Below, piece after piece: positions 11,246-21,940 of a DNA stretch of 64,000 nucleotides (the first letter of the stretch is position 1; the number at the start of each line of letters is the position of its first letter). Under the pieces are notes generated by a model. That model ran no database searches, was not told where the DNA came from, and was given only the letters and a program-made list of their open reading frames with translations. The position numbers were made by a program, and so were the translations under genes. The stretch comes from Cherax quadricarinatus (taxonomy: Eukaryota; Arthropoda; Malacostraca; Decapoda; Parastacidae). Where the stretch lies: contig NC_091341.1 in NCBI RefSeq assembly GCF_038502225.1, forward strand, positions 2,694,626 through 2,758,625, read 5' to 3'.

Positions 11246-12758
11246 GGAGGAGGTGAAGAAACTGCTAAGGGACATCGATACCTCAAAGGCAATGGGACCA
11301 GACAACATCTCCCCGTGGGTCCTTAGAGAGGGAGCAGATATGTTGTGCGTGCCACTTACCACAATCTTCAACACATCCCTGGAAACTGGGCAACTACCTG
11401 AGGTATGGAAGACGGCAAATGTAGTTCCCATTTTTAAAAAAGGAGACAGAAAAGAGGCACTAAACTATAGACCTGTGTCATTGACGTGTATAGTATGCAA
11501 AATTATGGAGAAGATTATCAGGAGGAGAGTGGTGGAGCACCTGGAACGGAACAGGAGTATAAATGCCAACCAGCACGGATTCACGGAAGGCAAATCCTGT
11601 GTCACAAACCTTCTGGAGTTTTATGATAAAATAACAGAAGTAAGACAAGAGAGAGAGGGGTGGGTTGATTGCATCTTCTTGGACTGCAAGAAGGCCTTTG
11701 ACACAGTTCCTCACAAGAGATTAGTGCAGAAGCTAGAGCATCAGGCGCATATAACAGGAAGGGCACTGCAATGGATCAGAGAATACCTGACAGGGAGGCA
11801 ACAACGAGTCATGGTACGTAATGATGTATCACAGTGGGCACCTGTGACGAGCGGGGTCCCACAGGGGTCGGTCCTAGGACCAGTGCTATTTTTGGTGTAT
11901 GTGAACGACATGACGGAAGGGTTAGACTCAGAAGTGTCCCTGTTTGCAGATGATGTGAAGTTAATGAGGAGAATTAAATCTGAGGAGGACCAGGCAGGAC
12001 TTCAAAGAGACCTGGACAGACTGGACACCTGGTCCAGCAAATGGCTTCTCGAATTTAATCCTGCCAAATGCAAAGTCATGAAGATGGGGGAGGGGCACAG
12101 AAGACCACAGACAGAGTATAGGCTAGGTGGCCAAAGACTGCAAACCTCACTCAAGGAGAAAGATCTTGGGGTGAGTATAACACCGAGCATGTCTCCGGAA
12201 GTACACATCAATCAGATAACTGCTGCAGCATATGGGCGCCTGGCAAACCTGAGAACAGCATTCCGATACCTTAGTAAGGAATCATTCAAGACACTGTACA
12301 CCGTGTATGTCAGGCCCATACTGGAGTATGCAGCACCTGTTTGGAACCCGCACTTGATAAAGCACGTCAGGAAACTAGAGAAAGTACAAAGGTTTGCGAC
12401 AAGGTTAGTTCCAGAGCTAAGGGGAATGTCCTATGAAGAAAGATTAAGGGAAATCGGCCTGACCTCACTGGAGGACAGGAGGGTCAGGGGAGACATGATA
12501 ACGACATATAAAATACTGCGTGGAATAGACAAGGTGGACAAAGACAGGATGTTCCAGGGAGGGGACACAGAAACAAGAGGCCACAATTGGAAGTTGAAGA
12601 CACAAATGAGTCAGAGAGATAGTAGGAAGTATTTCTTCAGTCATAGAGTTGTAAGGCAGTGGAATAGCCTAGAAAATGACGTAGTGGAGGCAGGAACCAT
12701 ACACAGTTTTAAGACGAGGTTTGATAAAGCTCATGGAGCGGGGAGAGAGAGGGCCTAG
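11220..12758 (+). CDS. LINE-A ORF2, 3' part: reverse transcriptase
   Basis: This 512-codon frame continues ORF2. RT blocks in order: GPDNISPWVL, NYRPVSLTCIVCKIMEKII, HGFTEGKSC, FLDCKKAFDTVPH (first catalytic Asp), TSGVPQGSVLGPVLFLVY, FADDVKLM (catalytic Asp pair), LEFNPAKCKVM, then the thumb (RPILEYAAPVWNP, KLEKVQRFATRLV). It ends with YFFSHRVVRQWNSL, a conserved C-terminal block of CR1/L2 elements. No stop interrupts it. Its ATG is only the first Met in this frame, not a real start, because the protein should begin at 9866. Confidence 0.85.
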   Translation: MLDDIHTDEEEVKKLLRDIDTSKAMGPDNISPWVLREGADMLCVPLTTIFNTSLETGQLPEVWKTANVVPIFKKGDRKEALNYRPVSLTCIVCKIMEKIIRRRVVEHLERNRSINANQHGFTEGKSCVTNLLEFYDKITEVRQEREGWVDCIFLDCKKAFDTVPHKRLVQKLEHQAHITGRALQWIREYLTGRQQRVMVRNDVSQWAPVTSGVPQGSVLGPVLFLVYVNDMTEGLDSEVSLFADDVKLMRRIKSEEDQAGLQRDLDRLDTWSSKWLLEFNPAKCKVMKMGEGHRRPQTEYRLGGQRLQTSLKEKDLGVSITPSMSPEVHINQITAAAYGRLANLRTAFRYLSKESFKTLYTVYVRPILEYAAPVWNPHLIKHVRKLEKVQRFATRLVPELRGMSYEERLREIGLTSLEDRRVRGDMITTYKILRGIDKVDKDRMFQGGDTETRGHNWKLKTQMSQRDSRKYFFSHRVVRQWNSLENDVVEAGTIHSFKTRFDKAHGAGRERA

Positions 12759-12860
12759 TAGCAACCGGTGAAGAGGCGGGGCCAGGAGCTAGGACTCGAC
12801 CCCTGCAACCACAAATAGGTGAGTACAAATAGGTGAGTACACACACACACACACACACAC
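12759..12860 (+). other. LINE-A 3' tail
   Basis: After the stop come GGCGGGGCCAGGAGCTAGG, CGACCCCTGCAACCAC, then AATAGGTGAGTAC twice, then about 11 AC units. The same tail ends the copies at 38.2, 40.3 and 40.7 kb and is embedded twice in the 7.5-8.6 kb duplication. It is the probable recognition end for the element's own RT. Confidence 0.8.
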
Positions 12861-13665
12861 CTCAGAGTTTAATAAGCCTCATGTACGTAGTTGATATGCG
12901 TTAACGTAACGAACCAACTGAAGCAAATGTTCTCAAAAGAGTTGATTAGGCTTTCCACCAGCAGCCTGAGGACGCAAATACGTAAAGGTTTTTAACAGAA
13001 TTTTAAGGTTTTGTAAAAAGAGCTTGATTGGCACAAGTTATGCTGAAATACCAAAAAAAAAAAAAGGAGTAATGTCTATTTCAGTCAACAGAAATAGAAA
13101 ACTTTGATATTAGCGGTGTTATGGTGCTTGGGTGAAATATCTCCCGGGAGTCTGCACCAACCTCCATTGTGTATCTAAAAGTATCTCTAACCAAACACAA
13201 ACTCATCTTGCAGGACACTCTCACAACTTGCATCATTATGTATATAACGAAGAATATTACAAGAAGTTAGCTGTCAGTTGTTTCACCAATGTTAAAGAAA
13301 TTAATAAAATATTGTTCATAATGATGGTCCAAAAAATCCTACAACGTATCTCATTTATTCCTGGATATGTTGTTGACAACTACAGTACTCGTTTAACAGC
13401 AGGTGCCCAGTTAGTTGCCTGCCATAGGATGGGTTTGGTGTGCCACTCGGCCATAGGGTGGGTATGGTATGCCAATTTGCCATAGAATGAGTACAGAGTG
13501 CGTAATAAGCGAAAAAAAAAAAATCTCCTAATTTTGCATTACCTATCACGTGTCTGTCATTAATGTGATGTTATAACGTTTCTCCTTACATCTTCGTCTC
13601 ATTTTGCAGGCCGAATCTTGAGCAGCAAGAAGCCTGTCATTCTTCTAACACCTGTTGCCTCTCTT
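12861..13665. other. No gene; short tandem repeat at about 13418-13495
   Basis: Mostly AT-rich sequence. Around 13418-13495 there are three imperfect copies of a 28-29 bp unit containing GCCATAGGATGGGTTTGG. No conserved protein is seen. Confidence 0.5.
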
Positions 13666-13677
13666 ACCTAGCAGTAA

Positions 13678-13838
13678 TTATTATTATAATCAAGGGGGAA
13701 GCGCTAAACCCGGAGGATTATACAGCGCCTGGGGGGGGATGTGGAAGGCATTCAGGCTTAATTCGGGGAACTGGAGCACAGATCCAATTCCCTAAATCAA
13801 GAGCCCCTCACCAACATCAAGGAACCTTCCTTGAGGGG
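13678..13838 (-). mobile_element. SINE, 161 bp, with 12-bp target duplication
   Basis: ACCTAGCAGTAA is repeated at 13666-13677 and 13839-13850 and brackets the element. On the minus strand the body runs from a G/C-rich head (GGTTCCTTGATGTTGG) to a tail of ATAATAATAAT type, so the insertion points minus. It has no coding capacity and would need a LINE partner. I recognise the body as a repeat common in decapod sequence; that is recollection, not a search. Confidence 0.8.
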
Positions 13839-13850
13839 ACCTAGCAGTAA

Positions 13851-14480
13851 ATAGATACCTGAAAATTAGTTAGCTGTTGGTTGTCGCTTTCTTTGAGAGG
13901 ACTTGAAAAAGGACGCTAATGGAAATTAACTCCATTGCATAAGTTTCCTGGTTAATTTTGTGTTGTTAAATCCCCTGGGTTACTGATGCTAATAATGTCT
14001 CCTTTTATACCCTCTTGGGGTCAGTCTGGTAGTGGTATATTGTATATCCCTTACAAAAATATAAGTATAATTTAATTTTGAATATTACAAGTTAGTTGTA
14101 GACCTTTAATAATACGTATCTTAAAATTATTCCTCCGTTGTGTTTTCTTGTCACACGTAAAGAATTATTACCAAAGCTGAATTAATTTTACATTTCAGGT
14201 GCACTGGCGTGTACAAACTGATGTATAATAACTTAATTAAGGTGATAATCCACAAACTTTGTAAGTTACATTTTTTAAATAATACCAGTATTATATCTGG
14301 GGGACATATACTGTGTGCATTATATTTTCTTGCAAGTTTTAATTAAAAACTTGTGGTAGGAAGCCTTCAGCAGCTTTATAAATCGCTGCTGACTTGTTAT
14401 TATATCTCTGCTGAGAACAACCACTGACACGTTGTAATGAACCATGTTTCCTCGAAGACCTTTAATTATGATTACATAAA
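13851..14480. other. No gene seen
   Basis: AT-rich unique-looking DNA with no open frame of note. Confidence 0.5.
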
Positions 14481-14536
14481 ATTATTCCATACTACAGAAT
14501 ATTATTTTACATTTTAGAATATTATTCCATGTTACA

Positions 14537-14845
14537 GAAGGAGCCAGATCGACACCATGCCTAACCCTTCTAGGGTAGGGTAGGTGCCTGAGCCCGAGCT
14601 TACAGCTCACAAGACTGTCATTCCCATTTGCCCCCTTGGGGCGGGGATGGCAGACCAGAGAGGCCTAGCTTGTGGCTAGGCCTGGGGACAGTTGGTCCCA
14701 AAGATGAGGAGGTACCTGTGCCTCCTCCCATGGGAGACTTAGGTCTCAGACACTCCCTAAAGAGGGAGCCAAGGCCGGGCCACCACTTGGTAAAGGCCCG
14801 GGCCGGGAGAATACCGGCGAATCTTTAATAATAATAAATAATAAG
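14537..14845 (+). mobile_element. SINE copy 1 (GGGTAGGGTAGGTGCC family)
   Basis: The body begins AGGAGCCAGATCGACACC and includes GGGTAGGGTAGGTGCC, CCCCCTTGGGGCGGGGATG, CTTGTGGCTAGGCCTGG and CCGGGCCGGGAGAATACC, ending in an AAT-rich tail. GC content is far above the flanks. It is about 300 bp and non-coding, as expected for a SINE. The second copy begins immediately at its tail. Confidence 0.7.
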
Positions 14846-15090
14846 AAGGAGCCAAGCATCGACACCATGCCTAACCCTTCTAGGGTAGGGTAGGTGCCTG
14901 AGTCCGAGCCTTTAGCTCATAAGACTGTCATTCCCATTAGCCCCCTTGGGGCGGGGAGGCCTGGGGACAGTTGGTCCCAAAGATGAGGAGGTACTTGTGC
15001 CTCCTCCCCTTAGGGACACTCCCTAAAGAGGGAGCCAAGGCTGGGAATGGAAAAGACCCGGGCCGGGAGAATACCGGCGAATAAAAAAAA
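14846..15090 (+). mobile_element. SINE copy 2, internally deleted
   Basis: Same family and orientation as the preceding copy, but it lacks about 30 bp after GCGGGG and about 30 bp around the ACTCCC block, and ends in a 20-plus A run. It seems to have inserted into the tail of copy 1. Confidence 0.7.
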
Positions 15091-15230
15091 AAAAAAAAAA
15101 AAAAACATTATTCCATATTCCAGAATATTATTCCACATTTTAGAACAGAATTTCACATTTCCAGAATATTATTCGGTATTACAAAATAGTATTCTATATT
15201 CCAGAATATTACTTCATATTACAGTTCTGG

Positions 15231-16320
15231 CTTAGCCAGTAAAATTCTTTATTCACCTTGGTGCGGGTTTATATACAATATGCATATCTTGGGGACAGGG
15301 AAAGGAAGGGAAGGTCCTCATTGTTGGAAAGAAGAGGCGATGGAAGGTGAGGATGGCAAGCCTCTTTATCTGTAAATCAACTGAAAAGGCTATAACCCGA
15401 AGCAAGTCTATCCTAGGCACGGATGGAGGAGTATAAACGTACGTTCGTACGTCTGTATTCCTCCATCCACACACACACACACACGTACGTATGTGTGTGT
15501 GTGTGTTGCCGTAGCATCGAGAGGACTTAGTGTCTTGTTTGTATACAAAAGTTACACCCAATAAATTTATTGAACCTAATCAAGAAACCATCCACTTATA
15601 ATTAGATAAAAAAAAGTATATAGTACAGAACTTCTTAAAAGATTGACCACCACTTTGAACAATGACCAGAGCCTTGGTAAGGAGGGGTAAGGAAGAAGGA
15701 TGGAAAAGGGTTAAGGAGGTATAGAGAGAGAGAGAGAGAGGAGGCGGGGGATAAAAAGATAACTGGCCCAACTGCTTTTGATATTTGCTTGGTATTGGTT
15801 ATGTGTGGTTTATATATTACGTCAGCAAGAAATTTAAATAAGATGCATACCCCGCTTCCAGCAATGAAAGGTGTCAACTTGTATTCTCTTGTGGTAGGTG
15901 TGGGTATACTTTTTCTTTTTAAGGAATTGGATTTCTTTGTGATAGAAAATCGCTGCTCAGGAGGCTTGTGGGACAAGGCGGGTGCGTAAGTAGCTTATTG
16001 CCAGGTGTACTTGCTAGGCACGGTGTTCTGCCTTGGTTGTCTTTACGGTGTTCAGGTGTTCGGGGGGAGGGGGGTGTTACAACAATTATGAATTTATCGA
16101 TTTTGTGCGTAGACTGCTTAAGATGTTATCCAGTCTACATAATCTGGTATATCACTCACTATTCTTGGCCTCAGAACTCATCCTTGTGAACGTAGCATCC
16201 TACTCTTCTTTGCAAGAGCATCTTATGTGGCGTGTGCGGGTGTTCACAGATCACACTGTGGTGTTAATCGGCTGTGGTGGGTTTTCTTTGTCGGGTAAAT
16301 AAAGTTCATGCTTACCTTAT
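15231..16320. other. No gene; small AC and GA tracts
   Basis: Contains a short inverted pair of AC and GT tracts around ACGTACGT (15440-15506), an AG run at 15722-15740 and otherwise unremarkable sequence. Short frames here do not resemble known proteins. Confidence 0.45.
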
Positions 16321-16618
16321 ACCTGGAGCTTCTTGAGCTTGTGGAGTCTATCGTTAATTATGTCAATATCTTACAAAACGTTTAAGGCCTCCATCCAGAC
16401 TGTCTCTCAGCCACGTGTCAGAGACAAAACCGAGGGCCCTATTCTGGACTCTGTGGAGTTTAAGCAATCTGGATTTAGATATTAGTGACGTTGGCACGCA
16501 TAGATATTTGAGTATCGGGAGTATCATCTTCAAGAGGTGAATCCTGTTGTGTGCTGGAGCCTGACTAACCGCACAGTTGATAAATTAGACACATGTGCAA
16601 CTCTTGGGTATCTATTGA

Positions 16619-16653
16619 GGAAACGTTTCGCCACACAGTGGCTTCATCAGTCC
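16619..16653 (-). ncRNA. Hammerhead-ribozyme-like core, left arm
   Basis: Minus strand: GGA, CTGATGA (16650-16644), hairpin AGCCACTGTGTGGC, GAAA, C, GTT, TCC. The order conserved box 1, helix II hairpin, GAAA, short helix III, NUH cleavage triplet, helix I strand is that of a type I hammerhead with minimal helix III, as reported for Penelope-like elements. Activity is inferred only. Confidence 0.6.
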
Positions 16654-17194
16654 ATACAAAGGAGAATCTTGAAGAACAGGAGGAGAATGAGGTAATCAGT
16701 CCCTCAACCTTGAGTCGATGTGGTTAGTCCATCAATCTTGAATAGAACATGGCTTATGTGCGGAGAAGGAGCTTAAACCGTAGGCAGGAGAGGTGCAGCA
16801 GTCGTAGGTGGTGTCACATTTGTTCAGTGTGGAAGTAGGTCATGCCCAAGGGTTAGGCAAGCGAAGAATTCCCAAGTATTAAGATCCCAAGAAGTTGCAG
16901 TGTCTGACAGGATTGTAGATGAATGGTTCAGAGAACCGACAGACACTGCAACTTCTTGGGATCGTAATACTTGGGAATTATTCGCTTGCCTAACCCTTGG
17001 GCACGACCTACTTCCACATTGAACAAATTTGACACCACCTACATCTGCTGCACCTCTCCTGCCTACGGTTTATAAGCTCCTTCTCCGTACATATGCCGTA
17101 TTCTATTCAAGATTGATGGACTGACCACATCGACTCAAGGTTGAGGGACTGATTACTTCATTCTCCTTCTGTTCTTCAAGATTCTCCTTTGTAT

Positions 17195-17229
17195 GGACTG
17201 ATGAAGCCAGTGTGTGGCGAAACGTTTCC
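17195..17229 (+). ncRNA. Hammerhead-ribozyme-like core, right arm
   Basis: GGA (17195-17197), CTGATGA (17198-17204), helix II hairpin with GCCA/TGGC, GAAA (17219-17222), C, GTT triplet (17224-17226), TCC (17227-17229) pairing with GGA. Farther out, GTAT (17191-17194) can pair with ATAC downstream, giving helix I with an internal loop. Helix III is reduced to CG inside the palindrome AACGTT, which would favour a dimeric fold. Confidence 0.65.
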
Positions 17230-17572
17230 TCAATAAAGATACCCAAGAGTTGCACATGTGTCTAATTTATCAACGTGTCGGTTCTCTGAACCATTCATCA
17301 ACAATCTATAACCGCACAGTTGATGAAGACGGACTTTTGCTGCACTTTCTCACTGACGTATTTAGTGGAGTTTAGCAACCTGTCAGGTTTGTAATCCAAG
17401 ATCTTACTGATACTCTTGATAGCTACAGGAGTGTCTCTGATTGTAACTTCTCCGTTGTTCTCAAACCCATCTGGCAAATTATTAAAATATATTAAGAAAT
17501 GCAGTGACCCTAGAGCTGATCCTTTGATACACTGTAATAAGGAAAGCAGTGATTAATCACCGCTCTCCTTTT

Positions 17573-17669
17573 CTCTCTCTCTCTCTCTCTCTCTTTTTAC
17601 ATAGGGTTTTACAAGGTTAGGTATAGGGTTCCTAACTTTATTTACAAGCTAAGAGCTGTTATCTACATG

Positions 17670-17702
<33 letters not shown>
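17573..17702. repeat. Two (CT)n tracts
   Basis: CT runs at 17573-17594 and 17672-17702 separated by about 77 bp containing TAGGGTTTTACAAGG. Confidence 0.9.
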
Positions 17703-17706
<4 letters not shown>

Positions 17707-17899
17707 CATCAACTAAAGCTTTTAGTTTACAACAGATGGCTGTGGATTTAGATCAGAAATAATATAATTAATTTTACTCCTGTTTTGTACATGTTACATG
17801 TTTGATCACACGCACTTTCTAATATTTGAGAGGATATATTGCGTTAGTGTTTTGTTTCGTGTGTGTCTGGTGTTGTAAACGTTGTTTTTTTTTCCTTAA

Positions 17900-19120
17900 G
17901 ATAAGATTTCTAGTTTCTAAACTCCTGTTGAATGTCATTTATGAATATATTCCTCCTCTAGATACCTCATCATTTTCCTTTTAATTATCTTCTACAGTAT
18001 TTTAGTATACAGGTCAAGTATACCGGGCTATAGTTGAACGCTATCGACCTCTCCTCCATACTTGTAGCTAGAAGCAGCATTAGCTGTATTTTAGCTTTCT
18101 GGTAGCTGCCTTTCCAGTGACTTGAATTATTGCAAGAGTAACACAGTTCTGTAATCTCTCTTACTATTCATAGTTCAAGTAACTTTTTCACTCTTCTCTG
18201 AGTCTCAATTATTCTCTAATGATTTTTCCAGACTTATATCTGTTACGTCGGAGAATACCTCCTTCAGGCTACTATATTACTTATTTGTTTTTTTCTTCGT
18301 GGTTTTTCTCCTTCCTCCTCCATTCTTATCACCTGATGCCCGACACGCATCTTCTTGATGTGACTGTGCAGGAGTTTTAGTTTTGATATTTGTCTTTCAT
18401 GCAATATCGTCTTCGAATTGCTCTTCTGCTTCCCATTTTACTCATGTGTATTGATTCTTGAATATTTGCTTAGTTTCTAGTATGCTTTAATTCTTTCTGT
18501 TTTAATGTTTTTTTCATGGTATCATATAGGATACCATAAAAAAAGTTATAACTTTTTTTTTTATTTCTCTACGGTTCTGTGTACGCTGCTCTTCTCAAGA
18601 AATAATTTCCCTTCTGCCATTATACTTTACTTATGAACTCTCATTTGGTTTGCTTCTTTCCCTTCGTTCTTTACTTCTCTCCAGTTTTATTCTCCCCGGT
18701 AATCAAATGTCAGCTCCATGTGGCCATTTTTCCCAACAACATTTTGTAATCAATATTCTAATACGTCCTCTTCATTTAGTGTAAAGATGAGATCCAGTCT
18801 CACTGGCTTGACTTCCTCCCATTCTTGTGGTATCCTTCACGTGTTATATCATGAAGATTAATTTTACCGTCTCTCTTACTTTTCCTTTCCACATGTTTAA
18901 CCCCCTGTGAGTGCCTAGTTCTCCCAGTATATTTCCTCGTAATTAATAATCAGCAAGTTTGTATTGTTCCTGTGTGCTTTCTGATTGATGTAGTAGTCAG
19001 GCTTAAGCTTAATTGCGAATACTTCTGACAGTTTGGCATATACACAGATGATCATACTAAATGTAATGTGACCAGCCTTATGGTCACTTTCTTGAATACT
19101 GTATGCTTTATTGTCCACTT
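17900..19120 (-). pseudogene. Decayed LINE ORF2 (endonuclease end to start of RT)
   Basis: On the minus strand, sequence near 18100-18020 gives FNYSPVYLTCILKYC, a degraded form of the NYRPVSLTSxxxK RT block. Farther upstream (18300-19100) the order and wording of the DNA match, to my reading, the endonuclease-RT linker of CR1/L2-type LINEs, with many stops and indels. It is old and inactive. The precise 5' boundary is unclear. Confidence 0.4.
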
Positions 19121-19202
19121 ACTGAGGAATATAGAATAGAAAGTGCAATGAGATACCAAACATTGTGAACAAATTCTCCTGTTAACCCTTTTGGGGCCTA
19201 TT

Positions 19203-19493
19203 TCATAGGCCTTTGATATATTCATAGTGTCTTACAACACCGTCTACGAGATGTGTGTGGGCTGTACAATATCTAGCTGCTCCTGCAACAAAATCTAAAT
19301 CTTTTCCTCTTTGATGTTTATCTTCAAGTTGTTGTCCTTGTACTCTTGTGTTGATCTGCTGCTCAGTGCCGGGTTGTAGGTTATAATTTTTTCGTATCAT
19401 TTCACGATCATGTATGTGGTTATCATGTCTTCTCTTTTCCTTCTGTTTACCAACAAAGGCATTTTCTATATCTTCATTCTCTTTTAGCTCCAC
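19203..19493 (-). other. Open frame of 96 codons, unrecognised
   Basis: The frame is rich in Lys, Glu, Gln, His and Arg (for example ELKENEDIENAF, EKRRHDNHIHDRE) and lies next to the decayed LINE. I do not recognise it. It could be a piece of a LINE ORF, a retroposed exon or chance. No splice sites or promoter support a gene. Confidence 0.2.
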
Positions 19494-20250
19494 GAAGAAT
19501 TTTATATCATGACTTAAGTTTTTTCTGTTTATGCTAATAATAATTAAATGTAGTGAGTTGCATGTATAGCTTCATCAATCAATGATTTCTTGAAAATATA
19601 TTTGTCTTTTCATTTTCGTGATTTTGAACTTTATGAATATTAACTTTATGAATATTTATAAATGCACTTTTAATTTGATAAAACTTGATAATATAAGCAT
19701 ATCTCGGTCGTATCCGTCTGAGTGAATTTCAGTGCTAGAGATACATCTTGCGCTTATGATGTTGAACGTTTTATGCAGAGGGCTGAGCAAGGAACGAATG
19801 TAAAATTAATAATATGTCCTTCAATAGAGAATGTTATTATAATTTCTACAACAAAGCAGTTGCAGTGATTAAAGTATTTTCCGGTTTATTGTTATAGTCG
19901 TTATTCTTAGGAGTGCATGACTTTTTACGATGCAGTAATTTGTTTACACATCCTGGTAACCGGAGGTCTCATTTGTGTTCAGAGTTTCCTGTAACCACAA
20001 TTACTGCCATGTAATTTGTCGTGCAGCCGACGCTGTTTAACATTCACAAGTACCTCGACAATAATAACAGCCAGGTAATGAATGAAGATGAAGAGTGCAG
20101 CTCACAAAGTGGCCAAGAGCACCAAGGAAGACATTATCCAAAAATCACCAAATAAAAGTAGACCAACCAAGAAGTACGGGCTCTTTACAGAGACCGGAAC
20201 CTGCCACTCATGGCAGTGGTAGTCCTGCAGCTGCTGCAGCTGCTATGTAG
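19494..20250. other. No gene seen
   Basis: AT-rich sequence leading to the first long minisatellite. Nothing recognisable. Confidence 0.5.
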
Positions 20251-20256
20251 TCTTCT

Positions 20257-21480
20257 CATCCAACACTGTGGTTGTTGTTGTGTTGTGTGCTGGTCTCACC
20301 CAACACTGTGGTTGGTGTTGTGTTGTGTGCTGGTCTCACCCAACACTGTGGTTGGTGTTGTGTTGTGTGCTGGTCTCACACAACACTGTGGTTGGTGTTG
20401 TGTTGTGTGCTGGTCTCACACAACACTGTGGTTGGTGTTGTGTTGTGTGCTGGTCTCACACAACACTGTGGTTGGTGTTGTGTTGTGTGCTGGTCTCACC
20501 CAACACTGTGGTTGGTGTTGTGTTGTGTGCTGCTCTCACACAACACTGTGGTTGGTGTTGTGTTGTGTGCTGGTCTCACACAACACTGTGGTTGGTGTTG
20601 TGTTGTGTGCTGCTCTCACACAACACTGTGGTTGGTGTTGTGTTGTGTGCTGGTCTCACACAACACTGGCTGGTGTTTGTGTGCTGATCTCACACAACAC
20701 TGTGGTTGGTGTTGTGTTGTGTGCTGGTCTCACACAACACTGTGGCTGGTGTTTGTTGTGTGCTGATCTCACACAACACTGTGGCTGGTGTTGTGTTGTG
20801 TGCTGGTCTCACACAACACTGTGGCTGGTGTTGTGTTGTGTGCTGGTCTCACACAACACTGTGGCTGGTGTTGTGTTGTGTGCTGGTCTCACACAACACT
20901 GTGGTTGGTGTTGTGTTGTGTGCTGGTCTCACCCAACACTGTGGCTGGTGTTGTGTTGTGTGCTGGTCTCACACAACACTGTGGTTGGTGTTGTGTCGTG
21001 TGCTGGTCTCACACAACACTGTGGTTGGTGTTGTGTCGGGTGCTGGTCTCACCCAACACTGTGGTTGGTGTTGTGTTGTGTGCTGGTCTCACACAACACT
21101 GTGGTTGGTGTTGTGTTGTGTGCTGGTCTCACACAACACTGTGGTTGGTGTTGTGTTGTGTGCTGGTCTCACACAACACTGTGGTTGGTGTTGTGTTGTG
21201 TGCTGGTTTCACACAACACTTTGGCTGATGTTGTGTTGTGTTGTGTGCTGGTCTCACACTACACTGTAGCTGGTGTTGTGGCGTGTGGTGGTTTCACACA
21301 ACACTGTGGCTGATGTTGTGTTGTGTGCTGGTCTCACACAACACTGTAGTTGGTGTTGTGTCGTGTAGTGGTTTCACACAACACTGTGGTTGGTGTTGTG
21401 TTGTGTGCTGGTCTCACACAACACTGTGGTTGGTGTTGTGTTGTGTGCTGGTCTCTCACAACACTGTGGCTGGTGTTATG
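20257..21480. repeat. Minisatellite, 40-bp unit, about 30 copies
   Basis: The unit holds CAACACTGTGGTTGGTGTTG followed by TGTTGTGTGCTGGTCTCACA. Variation is mainly T/C at TGGTTGG/TGGCTGG and A/C at CACACAAC/CACCCAAC, with some shorter units near 20670 and 20750 and a more diverged 3' end after 21210. Each unit has GTGTTGTGT and ACACAACAC, which can pair. The unit lacks stops in all three forward frames, which explains the long frame at 20210-21313; it is not a gene. Confidence 0.9.
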
Positions 21481-21940
21481 TGAAGATGCGATGCCAGAGT
21501 ATAATTAAACATAGGAAGTCTTGCTTATACAAAGAAACTGATCCAGGTCAAGATTTTCATCTCAGGAATCCTGAGTTGTGGTCATCTCAGTGGAGGGAAA
21601 GAGCAATTGGTGGAAGAAAGACAAGTTGGAAAATGAAGAGTTAGAAAAGGTCAATGTATGTTCAGATTTTGATAAAATTATCGACAGTAAGTACTACAGA
21701 TGGTCTACTGGCTCATACTCGTAATAGTAGCAGCTTTAGGAATGACATTGTTGTCAGAAGACGACGAGGTTTATCGTTTTAAGGAGTATTCGTGCTAATA
21801 TTTCACGTATAAGAAAACTGCTTTTGTTCTGTGTAGTTGTGTCTGAATTGTAGAATAATGTTGCTTGAAGATATCTTCGTTTGCATTGTTTGGTTTAGTC
21901 ACTAAACTAGCTTATAAAGTAGCTGGTATTGGATGACAGT
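21481..21940. other. No gene seen
   Basis: Unique-looking spacer between two arrays; no recognisable feature. Confidence 0.5.

Larger units (their letters stand above)
8593..12860 (+). mobile_element. LINE-A: near-intact two-ORF non-LTR retrotransposon (CR1/L2-like)
   Basis: The element holds ORF1 (8640-9680), an inter-ORF spacer rich in C and A (9681-9865), ORF2 with an apurinic-type endonuclease and RT (9866-12758, one frameshift), and a 3' tail with AATAGGTGAGTAC repeated twice before (AC)n. The architecture and RT motifs match the CR1/L2 group of LINEs. Five other copies or tails of this family lie in the window on the same strand. A 24-base A run directly precedes the ORF1 ATG, and the 552-bp duplication lies upstream, so the true 5' end is uncertain. 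Confidence 0.8.
14480..15230. repeat. AT-rich minisatellite split by two SINE copies
   Basis: Imperfect units of about 18-20 bp with the core ATTATTCCATATTACAGAAT occur at 14480-14536 and again at 15105-15230. The two SINE copies at 14537-15090 sit between the halves, so the array existed before the SINEs. Confidence 0.65.
16582..17308. mobile_element. Palindromic non-autonomous Penelope-derived element
   Basis: Left arm (about 16582-16906) and right arm (about 16940-17275) are long inverted copies around a 33-nt centre. Each arm has one hammerhead-like core. TAACCGCACAGTTGAT is duplicated at 16566-16581 and 17309-17324, giving a 16-bp target duplication. The segment in the centre (GAATGGTTCAGAGAACCGAC) recurs in inverted form at 17276-17300, so the centre is the outer end of the terminal segment. 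There is no coding capacity. Penelope elements are known to leave inverted terminal segments; an element made only of these is less usual. Confidence 0.75.
16340..17545 (-). pseudogene. Decayed LINE RT C-terminus, interrupted by a palindromic insertion
   Basis: On the minus strand, 17545-17325 reads through ILDYKPDRLLNSTKYV and VQQKSVFINC, and after the insertion 16565-16380 continues with APAHNRIHLLKMILPILKYL and LHRVQNRALGFVSDTWLRD. RVQNRAL-type motifs occur after the RT domain in Jockey/I-type LINEs. Continuity across 16566-17324 once the insertion and one target copy are ignored supports a single old LINE piece. No catalytic motif is preserved, so clade assignment is weak. Confidence 0.45.

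Noticed and set aside
20210..21313. Long open frame of 367 codons rich in Cys, Val and Trp
   Set aside because: It lies entirely in the 40-bp array, where all three plus frames are open because the unit has no stop.
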